DNA of 21,671 nt from Glaciimonas sp. Its GTDB lineage: Bacteria; Pseudomonadota; Gammaproteobacteria; Burkholderiales; Burkholderiaceae. Positions 1 through 7,580 of this stretch are shown piece by piece (positions within the stretch are counted from its first letter, which is position 1; every line of letters begins with the position of its first letter). Under the pieces are notes generated by a model. The model was not told the origin of the DNA. It did no database searches and was given only the letters and a program-made list of their open reading frames with translations. The position numbers and the translations under genes were made by a program. The DNA lies in assembly GCA_014377145.1 (NCBI GenBank), contig JACMQE010000315.1, positions 1-21,671 on the forward strand, in the 5' to 3' direction.

Positions 1-1026
1 CCCACGTCGCGGGCACTCAGCATCATTGGCTCACATCAATTGGTAATGCGTGAAACTCCGGAAACGACCTCCGTGGTAACGCGCTTGGCGCCAAGCTTCG
101 TCCGCTTCGGATCGTTTGAACATTGGTTTTATAACAAAAATTATGTAACGCTAAAAGTTCTGGCGGACTACGTCATAGAGACATTTTTTCCTGAATTAGC
201 CGGCGCCGAGAATCGTTATCATGCCTTTTTGGCAGAAGTAACCCGCCGTACTGCGCACCTGATGGCGAATTGGCAATCAGTTGGCTTCATGCACGGCGTC
301 ATGAATACCGACAACATGTCGGTTTTGGGACTGACACTAGATTACGGTCCATTTGGCTTTATGGAAGGCTATGATCCCCATCATATTTGCAATCACACTG
401 ATCAGCAAGGACGATATGCCTATAATAGGCAACCGCAAATTGGCCATTGGAACTGCGTCGCGCTTGGCCAAACGTTACTACCCTTGATCGGTAGCGTTGG
501 AGCGACAGAAGATGCCTTAAAAAATTATCAAGCCCAATACGCAGAAAAAATGGATCAACTGTTACATGCAAAGCTAGGCTTACGGACTCATCAGGAAAGT
601 GACAATAAGTTATTTTCTGCCATGTTCACCTTAATGCAAGGCAGCCATACCGACTTCACGCTGTTTTTCCGTCGGTTAGGCGATTTACAATGTGCGCATC
701 CAGAGAACGATGCGCCTTTACGTAACCTGTTTATCGACAGGGCGGGTTTTGACGGCTGGACACAAAAATATCGGACAAGGTTATTAAGTGAAAATAGTCT
801 TGACCAGAACCGTCGCCTTGCAATGCATGCAATTAACCCCAAGTATGTGCTGCGTAACTATTTAGCCCAGATTGCCATCGAAAAAGCACAGAAAAATGAA
901 TACTGTGAAGTCAGAAAATTACGAAAAATTTTAGAAAGTCCGTTCGACGAACAACCTGAACATGCACATTATGCTGAGTTGCCACCAGGCTGGGCTGACA
1001 AACTAGAAGTAAGTTGCTCATCCTGA
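1..1026 (+). CDS. selO: Protein adenylyltransferase SelO (YdiU/UPF0061), 5'-truncated by window edge
   Basis: This is the last 341 residues of a SelO pseudokinase, which transfers AMP from ATP to Ser/Thr/Tyr residues of target proteins and is linked to redox stress. The frame is open to base 1, so the start lies outside the window; the first visible residues, PTSRALSI, already match the family. The block HGVMNTDNMSVLG followed by LDYGPFGFM holds the Asn and Asp that bind metal and nucleotide in this family. The protein ends in SCSS, the conserved C-terminal Cys-Ser-Ser tail in which vertebrate homologues place selenocysteine. The full protein is normally about 480-500 residues, so roughly the first third is missing. 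msrB follows 78 bases later, a redox-themed pairing. There is no internal stop, so it appears functional. Confidence 0.95.
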   Translation, partial: PTSRALSIIGSHQLVMRETPETTSVVTRLAPSFVRFGSFEHWFYNKNYVTLKVLADYVIETFFPELAGAENRYHAFLAEVTRRTAHLMANWQSVGFMHGVMNTDNMSVLGLTLDYGPFGFMEGYDPHHICNHTDQQGRYAYNRQPQIGHWNCVALGQTLLPLIGSVGATEDALKNYQAQYAEKMDQLLHAKLGLRTHQESDNKLFSAMFTLMQGSHTDFTLFFRRLGDLQCAHPENDAPLRNLFIDRAGFDGWTQKYRTRLLSENSLDQNRRLAMHAINPKYVLRNYLAQIAIEKAQKNEYCEVRKLRKILESPFDEQPEHAHYAELPPGWADKLEVSCSS

Positions 1027-1104
1027 ATAAGGAAACTAAGTAAGCCGTATTCAAAGCTGCAAAAAATCCACCATCTAGAAATAGTAAAAAAATAGGAACA
1101 CGCC

Positions 1105-1503
1105 ATGCCTACATTGAAAGTCACAAAGAGCGAAGCAGAATGGCGTGCAACATTAGCACCAATGGAATATGAAGTCACGCGAAAAGCGGCGACCGAGCGG
1201 CCATTTACGGGCGAATTCTGGGATCATCATGAACACGGTATTTATACCTGCGTATGCTGCAGTACGCCACTGTTTGCATCGGATGCCAAATTTGACTCTG
1301 GTTGCGGTTGGCCAAGCTATTTCAAAGCGATTAATCAAGAAAACGTCAGTGAACGCATTGATCGCGCCCACAGAATGAATCGAACCGAAGTTTTATGCAA
1401 TTTATGCGACGCGCATTTAGGTCATGTTTTTCCTGATGGACCACCTCCAACCGGATTACGGTACTGCATTAATTCCGCGTCTTTGCGATTTGATCTTGCA
1501 TAA
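1105..1503 (+). CDS. msrB: Peptide-methionine (R)-S-oxide reductase MsrB
   Basis: This 132-residue enzyme reduces the R epimer of methionine sulfoxide in oxidised proteins, in the cytoplasm. Both zinc-binding CxxC pairs are present (C49/C52 in CVCC and C98/C101 in CNLC), as is the SGCGWPSY motif with C67, a candidate resolving cysteine. The catalytic C121 lies in RYCINSASL near the C-terminus. The length matches the single-domain family (E. coli about 137). The ATG is preceded by AGGA about eight bases upstream, which fixes the start. It lies downstream of selO on the same strand and may be co-transcribed with it; both relate to oxidative damage. The 112 bases before yciB contain only a weak A/T-rich inverted repeat, so the end of the transcript is not clear. 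Confidence 0.97.
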   Translation: MPTLKVTKSEAEWRATLAPMEYEVTRKAATERPFTGEFWDHHEHGIYTCVCCSTPLFASDAKFDSGCGWPSYFKAINQENVSERIDRAHRMNRTEVLCNLCDAHLGHVFPDGPPPTGLRYCINSASLRFDLA

Positions 1504-1615
1504 ATTTGATAAACCATAAAATGATCCTTTCAATGTCATTTAGTAATCGATTTTTGCAGCGGTTAATGTAATCTTTGATCCTAAAATTCATCTCAATTAG
1601 AACGGAAGTAATTCC

Positions 1616-2236
1616 ATGAAATTTTTGTTTGATCTTTTCCCAGTAATACTTTTTTTTGGCATTTTTAAGTGGGGCGAAGGTCACACCGATGCAGCACAAG
1701 CGCTGGTATCACAATATCTTTCAGGCTTTATCTCTGGCGGCGTAGTTACCGCGACGCAAGCGCCTATTATATTGGCCACTGCGATGGCAATCTTGGCCAC
1801 CCTTTTGCAGATAGGATATTTAATTAGTCGCCATAAAAAAGTCGATTCCATGCTTTGGGTTTCTTTAGTAATCATCACATTATTTGGCGGGGCGACAATT
1901 TACTTCCATAACGATACATTTATTAAATGGAAACCAACTATTTTATACTGGTGTTTTGCCGCTGCATTACTTACTAGTCAATTGGTGATGGGTAAAAATC
2001 TGATCCGTAAGATGATGGAAAAACAAATGGTGTTGCCGGAACCAATCTGGGCCAAAATAGATCTTGCATGGGGTGCTTTCTTTGTATTGATGGGCTTACT
2101 CAATTTGTATGTAGCATTCAATTTCCCCACTAATACCTGGGTAAACTTTAAACTATTTGGTGGCATGGGACTGATGTTCGCGTTCGTTATAGGACAAAGC
2201 CTGTATCTATCAAAATACATCAAGGAGTCAAAATGA
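1616..2236 (+). CDS. yciB: Inner membrane septation protein A (YciB/IspZ family)
   Basis: This is a 206-residue, very hydrophobic protein with about five to six membrane segments. The N-terminus [19 protein letters not shown] and the stretch [24 protein letters not shown] are typical of YciB/IspZ, a family associated with cell-envelope synthesis and normal septation. The start has a GGAAG ribosome site eight bases upstream. Its stop overlaps the bolA start as ATGA, indicating translational coupling. The order yciB-bolA-parvulin is common in Burkholderiales. No lesions are visible. The molecular function of the family is not firmly settled, so the name rests on homology alone. Confidence 0.95.
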   Translation: MKFLFDLFPVILFFGIFKWGEGHTDAAQALVSQYLSGFISGGVVTATQAPIILATAMAILATLLQIGYLISRHKKVDSMLWVSLVIITLFGGATIYFHNDTFIKWKPTILYWCFAAALLTSQLVMGKNLIRKMMEKQMVLPEPIWAKIDLAWGAFFVLMGLLNLYVAFNFPTNTWVNFKLFGGMGLMFAFVIGQSLYLSKYIKESK

Positions 2237-2511
2237 CAACGCAATTAGATGATATTCGTACAAAATTAATTGCGACTTTCGCACCGACTGAATACCACAT
2301 CGAAGATGAGTCAGCAATGCATGCGGGACATGCTGGCGCTATCTCTGGCGGCAGTCATTATCGACTCAGACTAGTTTCTGCTGTTTTTCAAGGGGAAAAT
2401 CGTTTAAATCGACATCGTCTGGTGTATGATTGCCTGGGCGATATGATGAAACATAAAATTCATGCTTTTGCAATCGTTGCGCTGGCACCATCAGAATTAA
2501 ATAACTTTTGA
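2233..2511 (+). CDS. bolA: BolA family protein
   Basis: This small 92-residue protein has the BolA fold, a KH-like alpha-beta domain. The family acts with monothiol glutaredoxins in iron-sulfur handling, and some members act as morphogenesis or stress transcription regulators. Visible family features are the N-terminal helix [12 protein letters not shown], a His-containing segment (AMHAGHAG) that could contribute an Fe-S ligand, and the signature RHRLVYDCL near residues 57-65. The AGGAG site at about 2223-2227 lies inside the end of yciB, and the ATG overlaps the yciB stop by four bases. The protein is slightly longer than IbaG-type members and lies in the canonical yciB-bolA-ppi order. It appears intact. 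Confidence 0.95.
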   Translation: MTTQLDDIRTKLIATFAPTEYHIEDESAMHAGHAGAISGGSHYRLRLVSAVFQGENRLNRHRLVYDCLGDMMKHKIHAFAIVALAPSELNNF

Positions 2512-2558
2512 AAACACTTCATTCAGCGTTGGCTCTATGAAATTAGTTACATATTAAT

Positions 2559-2587
2559 TAGACACTTTATTTTGCCTACATTTTATT
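2559..2587 (+). promoter_or_regulatory. Candidate sigma-70 promoter for the parvulin gene
   Basis: TAGACA (five of six matches to the -35 consensus) and TTTATT (four of six to the -10) are separated by 17 bases, about 40 bases upstream of the parvulin ATG in an A/T-rich gap. This is a pattern match by eye only. Confidence 0.25.
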
Positions 2588-2626
2588 TATTCTTTTACAA
2601 CTCCCCATTCTATTTAGGATTTGAAT

Positions 2627-3406
2627 ATGACTTTTAAACCTGCTCGCTTGCTGGTAGCGCTTTTTGCTGCTGTTGCGTTACCTGCCCTGGCTCAAAATAT
2701 TGCCGTTGTAAATGGCAAAGCGATTCCTTCTTCGCGTGCCGACTTAATGGTTTCGCAAATGGCAGCACAAGGTGGCCAGCCTGATTCGCCGCAATTGCGT
2801 CTTATGGTGAAAGACGAACTGGTCAATCGCGAAGTTCTGATCCAACAAGCTGAAAAACAAGGTCTGGCTAATAGCGCTGATGTAAAAGCACAAATTGATA
2901 TAGCCCGTCAGTCGATTCTGATTCGTGCCTTGGTTTCCGATTATGTAAAGAAAAATCCCATCAGCGAGGCTGACATCAAAGCCGAGTACGACAAATTCAA
3001 GACAACTGCTGGCGACAAGGAATATCATGCTCGCCACATTTTGGTTGATAACGAAGCAGATGCTAAAGCTATCATTGCAAAGCTGAAAAGCGGCGCTAAA
3101 TTTGAAGATATGGCCAAACAATCTAAAGATCCAGGTTCGGCAGCTAGCGGCGGCGACCTCGGATGGGCAACCCCAGTTGCTTTCGTTAAGCCTTTCTCTG
3201 ACGCACTGGTCGCGCTGAAGCCAGGTCAAATTACTGATGTATCGGTGAAGTCCCAATTTGGATACCACGTTATTCAATTGGAAGAATCGCGCCCAGCGAA
3301 AACTCCTACGCTCGCAGAAGTAAAACCGCAAATAGTAGAAGCGCTGCAACAGAAAAAATTGCAAGCATATCAACAAGAATTGCGTACAAAAGCTAAGATT
3401 CAATAA
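2627..3406 (+). CDS. Periplasmic parvulin-type peptidylprolyl cis-trans isomerase (PpiC/SurA-like)
   Basis: This 259-residue chaperone isomerase carries a signal peptide (MTFKPARLLVALFAAVALPALA, cleavage likely after A22), so it probably helps fold outer-membrane or periplasmic proteins. An N-terminal SurA-like helical region (about residues 25-125) is followed by a single rotamase domain (about 130-222). In that domain, ARHILVDN, the GGDLGW-type loop (SGGDLGWATP) and FGYHVIQLEESR are the hallmark strands. I chose ATG 2627 over the in-frame TTG six bases upstream because it has AGGA seven bases before it and directly starts the signal peptide. A hairpin terminator follows. It sits after yciB-bolA as in many Burkholderiales but has its own A/T-rich upstream gap. 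Intact. Confidence 0.93.
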   Translation: MTFKPARLLVALFAAVALPALAQNIAVVNGKAIPSSRADLMVSQMAAQGGQPDSPQLRLMVKDELVNREVLIQQAEKQGLANSADVKAQIDIARQSILIRALVSDYVKKNPISEADIKAEYDKFKTTAGDKEYHARHILVDNEADAKAIIAKLKSGAKFEDMAKQSKDPGSAASGGDLGWATPVAFVKPFSDALVALKPGQITDVSVKSQFGYHVIQLEESRPAKTPTLAEVKPQIVEALQQKKLQAYQQELRTKAKIQ

Positions 3407-3430
3407 GTTTTAACACAATTCCGTAGCAAT

Positions 3431-3459
3431 AAAAAACGCTCTTCGGAGCGTATTTTATT
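3431..3459 (+). terminator. Rho-independent terminator after the parvulin gene
   Basis: A-tract, stem ACGCTC / GAGCGT (3436-3441 and 3446-3451) with a stable TTCG tetraloop, then ATTTTATT. It begins 25 bases after the stop codon. Confidence 0.85.
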
Positions 3460-3744
3460 GCGTACTACTTGCAAAGTATTTTCTTTTTCGATGAATACTC
3501 CATGCAATGTATTGAACCCTCGATTAGCTTATGTAACACCTAAAAATTACGTTTCGATCGATAGGTAATGCCTAATAGAAAGTTGTTGTACCAACTTATT
3601 TTGTATCATTCTAAGAAAAATTGTGCAACTGCCCATTGTGGATACCCCCAGCGAATAAAACGAATGACGCGTAATTTACGGATCACGATCACTTAAAAAA
3701 TTAGCTATATCGCCATTTTCAGTTTTTTTAAACAGTCTTTAGGA
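3460..3744. other. A/T-rich gap without recognisable gene
   Basis: No frame shows a family I recognise, and stops occur in every frame. The only structure seen is a small inverted repeat AAGTTG / CAACTT at 3580-3597 followed by ATTTTGT. The stretch lies where the rest of hom and its usual downstream neighbours might once have been, so it may be decayed coding DNA. Confidence 0.5.
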
Positions 3745-3774
3745 ACTAATATACTTGCTTACAAGTATATTAGT
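3745..3774. repeat. Perfect 13-bp inverted repeat with 4-base loop
   Basis: Arms ACTAATATACTTG (3745-3757) and CAAGTATATTAGT (3762-3774) are exact reverse complements separated by CTTA. Neither side has a T-tract, so a standard terminator is unlikely. The dyad resembles an operator for a dimeric winged-helix regulator, but no intact gene starts beside it. It lies beyond the 3' end of the hom remnant. Confidence 0.8.
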
Positions 3775-3840
3775 GATAAAATTCTTTGAATTTAGCTAAT
3801 ACAATCGTAAGACGCCCCTCAAAATAATCATTTTTAAATA

Positions 3841-4448
3841 GGGATCGGGCAGCATCAGAAGTTGGGTCCGCTTCGGCGTAATCGAGTCGTTGCGCTTCTT
3901 TCAAAACAACTTTAAAGTCCAGTTCCTTGTCGTGCATTTCCGACAAGATAAAGTTAGTCGTACCGTTAACAATGCCCGCGATCCATTCGACGCGATTGGC
4001 GGTCAGACCTTTCCGTAACGCCTTGATAATAAGTATACACCACCAGCAACAGCCGCTTCAAATGCGACTATAACGCCTTTTTCCTGCGCAGCTTCAGAAA
4101 TCTTGTTGCCATGAATAGCGATCAACGCTTTGTTCGGGGTGACCACGTGCTTGCCATTGGCAATTGTCTTCATAACCAAGTCTCTGACGATACCATAGCC
4201 GCCAATCAGTTCGATGACAATATCGATGCGAGGTTGGTAAATACTAGATTAGCGTCGTTGACTACGTTCACCTCGTCATGTGTCAATTACTTGGCGTGCT
4301 CGGTATTCAAGTCAGCCGCCATCATAATCTCGATGTTACGCCCTGCTTTAGCAAAAATTCTCTGCTTATTACGTTTCAAAACGTCGAACTTGCCAGAGCC
4401 GACCGTACCTATACCAAACAAACCTACTTTGATGGACTTTATAATCAT
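3841..4448 (-). pseudogene. hom: Homoserine dehydrogenase, N-terminal half, broken
   Basis: Reading leftward from ATG at 4448, the translation gives IKVGLFGIGTVGSG (the NAD-binding glycine loop), then ADLNTEHAK and a TAA stop at codon 54 (4287-4289). Homology resumes in other frames: IDIVIELIGGYG, NGKHVVTPNKALIA, AFEAAVAGGV, then WIAGIVNGTTNFILSEM and RLDYAEADPT. Frameshifts fall near 4235 and 4035. Recognisable sequence ends around 3841, near residue 215-220 of a family usually about 435 long, so the catalytic half is gone. The expected DIEG segment after ADPT also seems to be deleted. The enzyme makes homoserine for threonine and methionine synthesis, so this copy cannot work. It lies three bases downstream of the aminotransferase stub, the normal Burkholderiales order. 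Confidence 0.9.
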
Positions 4449-4450
4449 CT

Positions 4451-4678
4451 CTACTCCGCGTTACCCATATTGCGGATCATATCCTGAACAATCTCGTCGG
4501 GGGGGTCAAAACCGAAAACGGCAAGATTACCAATGTTCAATTTGATGAGCTTATGACCTTCTTCTTCCATTTGCCGGACTTTTTCCAGCACGGGGCCATG
4601 AATGTCGTAAGAGACGTCATCCAGTTTTTTGGATTTTTGAATTGGTCGCACAGCATAATCCTTATTATTTGATGACAT
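4451..4678 (-). pseudogene. Alanine-type aminotransferase (class I/II PLP), 5' stub only
   Basis: The frame from ATG 4678 gives about 75 residues matching the N-terminus of AlaA/AlaC-type aminotransferases: LDDVSYDIHGPVLEKVRQME, then GHKLIKLNIGN and FGFDPPDEIVQDMIRNMGN, followed directly by Ala-Glu-stop. The intact enzyme is about 400 residues with its PLP lysine in the C-terminal half, so the catalytic core is missing. The stop sits three bases before the hom start, as expected for the true gene end. This suggests an internal deletion of about 1 kb that joined the first codons to the last few. An alternative ATG nine codons upstream is less likely, since family homology begins at the inner one. 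Confidence 0.85.
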
Positions 4679-4966
4679 CTTGACATTTATCCATGACGGC
4701 ACTAATCGGCACTAATTGGCGTCAATGAATAGAGATACTAAAGGATGTAAAAGAGTAGACGATAGCCAGCCATTTTTCCGAAAGCGCGAAGCTTTGCCAA
4801 TCAGACTATCATGTAATAGCCGTTCGTTACCGACGGAAAACGCTACAATGCAGAACTTTATTTTCCTTTTTACGGAAATTGGCGGGCGGCCAACGATTTG
4901 CTCGCACGATCCGATTCTGCAATAACTTCCTCTTTAATTGCAGTCCTTCGCTTGGAGAATCAAATT
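4679..4966. promoter_or_regulatory. Divergent intergenic region with a short tandem repeat
   Basis: This 288-base gap separates the leftward aminotransferase stub from the rightward DUF498 gene and should hold both promoters. The only clear structure is a perfect tandem pair CGGCACTAAT at 4697-4706 and 4707-4716. No gene is supported. Confidence 0.4.
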
Positions 4967-5383
4967 ATGAAGCTGCACTACACTTCAACACAGCAATACC
5001 AGACCGTGACCGCTTATGATGATAATGATGTCGACATCAATATGGTCAGTTTTAACTACAGTTTACTGGTCCTACCAAAGACGCCACCGGTCGCATGGCC
5101 TGTGCGCAGCTTTGAACGGCTAGACCCCGAACACTTTGCCCATATCGACAGCACCAATCCCGACGTTGTCATACTTGGTACCGGCAAACGCCAGCATTTT
5201 GTCCATCCAAAATTGACAACGATACTGACAGCGCGCCGCATCGGCGTGGAGTGCATGGATAACCAAGCGGCATGCCGTACCTACAATATTTTGATGGCCG
5301 AAGGTCGCAAGGTTGCACTGGCATTAATTTTTGAAACGGTCGCTCCGACCTCAATAACCAAGGAACTAGCTCAAGATGCATGA
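4967..5383 (+). CDS. Mth938-like / DUF498 domain protein (NDUFAF3-type fold)
   Basis: This 138-residue protein belongs to the Mth938/DUF498 family, whose mitochondrial relative NDUFAF3 helps complex I assembly; the bacterial role is unknown. Recognisable segments are YDDNDVDIN, PVAWPVRSFERLDPEHF, PDVVILGTGKRQHF and a C-terminal GVECMDNQAACRTYNILMAEGRKVALALI. I chose ATG 4967 because GGAG lies nine bases upstream and family homology starts there; an in-frame start 69 bases upstream would add an unrelated tail. Its stop overlaps the next start by eight bases, so it is the first gene of the arn-like operon. The order DUF498 then a family-39-type glycosyltransferase is common in Burkholderiales. 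Intact. Confidence 0.88.
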   Translation: MKLHYTSTQQYQTVTAYDDNDVDINMVSFNYSLLVLPKTPPVAWPVRSFERLDPEHFAHIDSTNPDVVILGTGKRQHFVHPKLTTILTARRIGVECMDNQAACRTYNILMAEGRKVALALIFETVAPTSITKELAQDA

Positions 5384-7151
5384 ACTGCATAAATCCAAAA
5401 CCTTTGTCTGGGTTCTGTTTCTCCTATTTTGTATTATTTGGTGCTACATGCTAGACGCACGCACATTAGTGCCGTCTGATGAAGGACGCTACGCTGAAAT
5501 GGCGCGTGAGATGGTGGCAACCGGCGACTGGGTTACTTTGCGCTTAAATGGCATCAAATATTTTGAAAAACCGCCATTGCAAACCTGGATGAATGCGTTG
5601 ACCTTCGAGGTATTTGGTTTGGGAGAATGGCAGGCACGATTGTGGACTGGATTATGCGGCTTATTTGGTATCACATTAGTTGCGTTCACCGGCCGCAAAG
5701 TATTTTGTGAGCGTACCGGTTTCTTCGCAGCCTTAGTATTGGGTTCTAGCTTCCTATGGGCTGGTCTTGGCCATATCAATACGCTTGATATGGGACTTGC
5801 TGGTATGATGACGCTGTCCCTGTCAGGCTTGATGTTGGCGCAACTTGGCGAAGCAACTGCAGCACACCAACGCAACTGGATGCTGGTGTGCTGGGCAGGC
5901 ATGGCCCTAGCTGTACTCTCGAAGGGTCTCATTGGGATCATCTTGCCGGGTGCTGTATTGATACTTTACACGCTATTTTCACGCGACTGGTCGATCTGGA
6001 AGCGCCTGCATCTGATTAAGGGACTGGTGCTGTTTTTTGTCATTACGATGCCTTGGTTTATACTAATTTCTCTAAAAAATCCTGAATTTCCACGATTTTT
6101 TTTCATTCACGAACAATTTGAGCGATTCACTAGCAAGATCCATCATCGGTATGGGCCGCCTTATTACTTCATTCCCATTTTATTGCTGGGCATCATTCCG
6201 TGGTTAGGCGTTCTTTTCCAGAGTTTATGGAATGGGGCGCATGAGCGCAACGCATCTGCCAGTTTCCAACCTAAAAAGATGTTGTTGATTTGGACTGTGT
6301 TTATTTTCGTCTTTTTCAGCATTTCAGATTCGAAGCTGCCATCCTATATCTTGCCGATTTTCCCATCACTAGCGCTACTTATCGCCTGTCATCTCGAGAA
6401 GGCGTCGAATAAAGCGATCAATGTATCTGCTTTATTACTATTGATCCCAGGTGTCATCGGTGTGGTGATGGCGTGGAGAATTCCTTCACTGGCAAAAGAT
6501 GCTTACTCGCTGCCACTGATGACGGCCCATGTACCGTGGATATTCGCAGCATCTGTCATCGCCTGTATCGGTGCTATTGCTGCCATGCTGCTTTCACGCC
6601 ACCAAAAAGAGTGGACGGTTGTGACATTGGCTGCCAGTGGATTTCTTGCTGGTCAAGCACTGATATATGGTCACGATCCTCAGGGCCGCTACTCTGCTGG
6701 GATCGATATGGTGCCAGCTATAAATGCTGAATTGACGCTAGAAATATCGCTCTATATTTTGGGAAAATATGAACAGTCATTGCCGTTCTATCTGCGTCGC
6801 ACCATGATTATGGTGCAGCATATGGACGAGCTTGAATTCGGCCTCAATCGAGAGCCCCAGCTTTGGATTCCGACAATAGATGCATTTGCCGTCAAGTGGA
6901 CTGCCGATCACGTCACAGGAAAAAAAAATGTAGCAATCATGCACCCTGAAAATTATATTGCATTGCAAAAACGTGGCTTGCCTATGCGTGTGATTGCGCA
7001 AGATCCACGTCGGGTGGTGGTAACCAATGCGCTGCAAAAGAAAGGAGAGAAATCTCCTGGCACACCAGATCAGGTAGCCCTAGAATCGGTCGTATCGACA
7101 TCAAATGCAGTGCTGCTTCGGCTTCAGCTCCATAAGGACGAAAGCAAATGA
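5376..7151 (+). CDS. arnT: ArnT-like lipid A aminoarabinose / phospho-sugar transferase
   Basis: This 591-residue, multi-pass inner-membrane glycosyltransferase belongs to the dolichyl-phosphomannose transferase superfamily. ArnT moves 4-amino-4-deoxy-L-arabinose from undecaprenyl phosphate to lipid A phosphates on the periplasmic side, conferring polymyxin resistance. Early in the protein, LVPSDEGRYAEMAREM holds the acidic residue of the first periplasmic loop and YFEKPPLQTW is a signature of the family. About a dozen hydrophobic segments run to residue 450, then a soluble C-terminal domain (about 460-591). It is slightly longer than E. coli ArnT (about 550). The start overlaps the DUF498 stop, and its stop overlaps the next start as ATGA. 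Intact, although arnB in the same cluster is broken. Another sugar donor cannot be excluded. Confidence 0.87.
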   Translation: MHELHKSKTFVWVLFLLFCIIWCYMLDARTLVPSDEGRYAEMAREMVATGDWVTLRLNGIKYFEKPPLQTWMNALTFEVFGLGEWQARLWTGLCGLFGITLVAFTGRKVFCERTGFFAALVLGSSFLWAGLGHINTLDMGLAGMMTLSLSGLMLAQLGEATAAHQRNWMLVCWAGMALAVLSKGLIGIILPGAVLILYTLFSRDWSIWKRLHLIKGLVLFFVITMPWFILISLKNPEFPRFFFIHEQFERFTSKIHHRYGPPYYFIPILLLGIIPWLGVLFQSLWNGAHERNASASFQPKKMLLIWTVFIFVFFSISDSKLPSYILPIFPSLALLIACHLEKASNKAINVSALLLLIPGVIGVVMAWRIPSLAKDAYSLPLMTAHVPWIFAASVIACIGAIAAMLLSRHQKEWTVVTLAASGFLAGQALIYGHDPQGRYSAGIDMVPAINAELTLEISLYILGKYEQSLPFYLRRTMIMVQHMDELEFGLNREPQLWIPTIDAFAVKWTADHVTGKKNVAIMHPENYIALQKRGLPMRVIAQDPRRVVVTNALQKKGEKSPGTPDQVALESVVSTSNAVLLRLQLHKDESK

Positions 7152-7519
7152 CTATCACTACTTTTGGCTTTATCCTGACTGGCGTCTTCCTGAATGCGTT
7201 GGCACAATTGCTTCTCAAGGCAGGAACCAATACAGTCGGTGCGATTCATTTAACTAGCGAAAATTGGTTTGGCATCGGCATCAAACTGATCACACAATGG
7301 CCTATCCTTGGCGGCTTAAGCTGCTATTTCATCTCGGTCGGGATCTGGATCATCGGCCTATCACGCGTAGATGTGACGATTGCCCACCCTCTGCTTTCGC
7401 TGGGTTACATCGTCAGCGCCATTGGTGCGTGGTACTTTTTTGACGAGGCTATCTCAGCCCAAAGAATAATGGCAATTGGCGTGATTATCGTCGGGGTGGT
7501 GTTGCTAACGCGCAGCTGA
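7148..7519 (+). CDS. Small EamA/SMR-type transporter, ArnE/ArnF-like flippase subunit
   Basis: This 123-residue protein has four hydrophobic segments and the small multidrug resistance/EamA pattern: LNALAQLLLKAG in helix 1, ISVGIWIIGLSRVDVTIAHPLLSLGYIVSA across helices 2-3 and IGVIIVGVVLLTRS in helix 4. In enterobacteria ArnE and ArnF together flip undecaprenyl-phosphate-aminoarabinose across the inner membrane; here one gene is present, so a homodimer is plausible. It overlaps arnT by four bases (ATGA), indicating coupling. The SMR glutamate of drug exporters is not evident in helix 1, consistent with a lipid-linked sugar role. Intact. Confidence 0.8.
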   Translation: MTITTFGFILTGVFLNALAQLLLKAGTNTVGAIHLTSENWFGIGIKLITQWPILGGLSCYFISVGIWIIGLSRVDVTIAHPLLSLGYIVSAIGAWYFFDEAISAQRIMAIGVIIVGVVLLTRS

Positions 7520-7580
7520 TAGCGTGCAACATACGGTCTTTCAGACTTTCTGACTATTTAACTAATTCGATGAATTTGCT

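Noticed and set aside
2744..3403. Long open frame of 219 codons on the minus strand
   Set aside because: It lies entirely opposite the parvulin gene and shows no family features; the + strand reading has a signal peptide and a full rotamase domain.
4111..4545. Open frame of 144 codons on the plus strand
   Set aside because: It is antisense to the hom and aminotransferase remnants, which give clear family matches on the minus strand.
5489..5941. 150-codon minus-strand frame
   Set aside because: Shadow of the arnT-like gene; the composition is Pro/Ala-rich with no recognisable motif.
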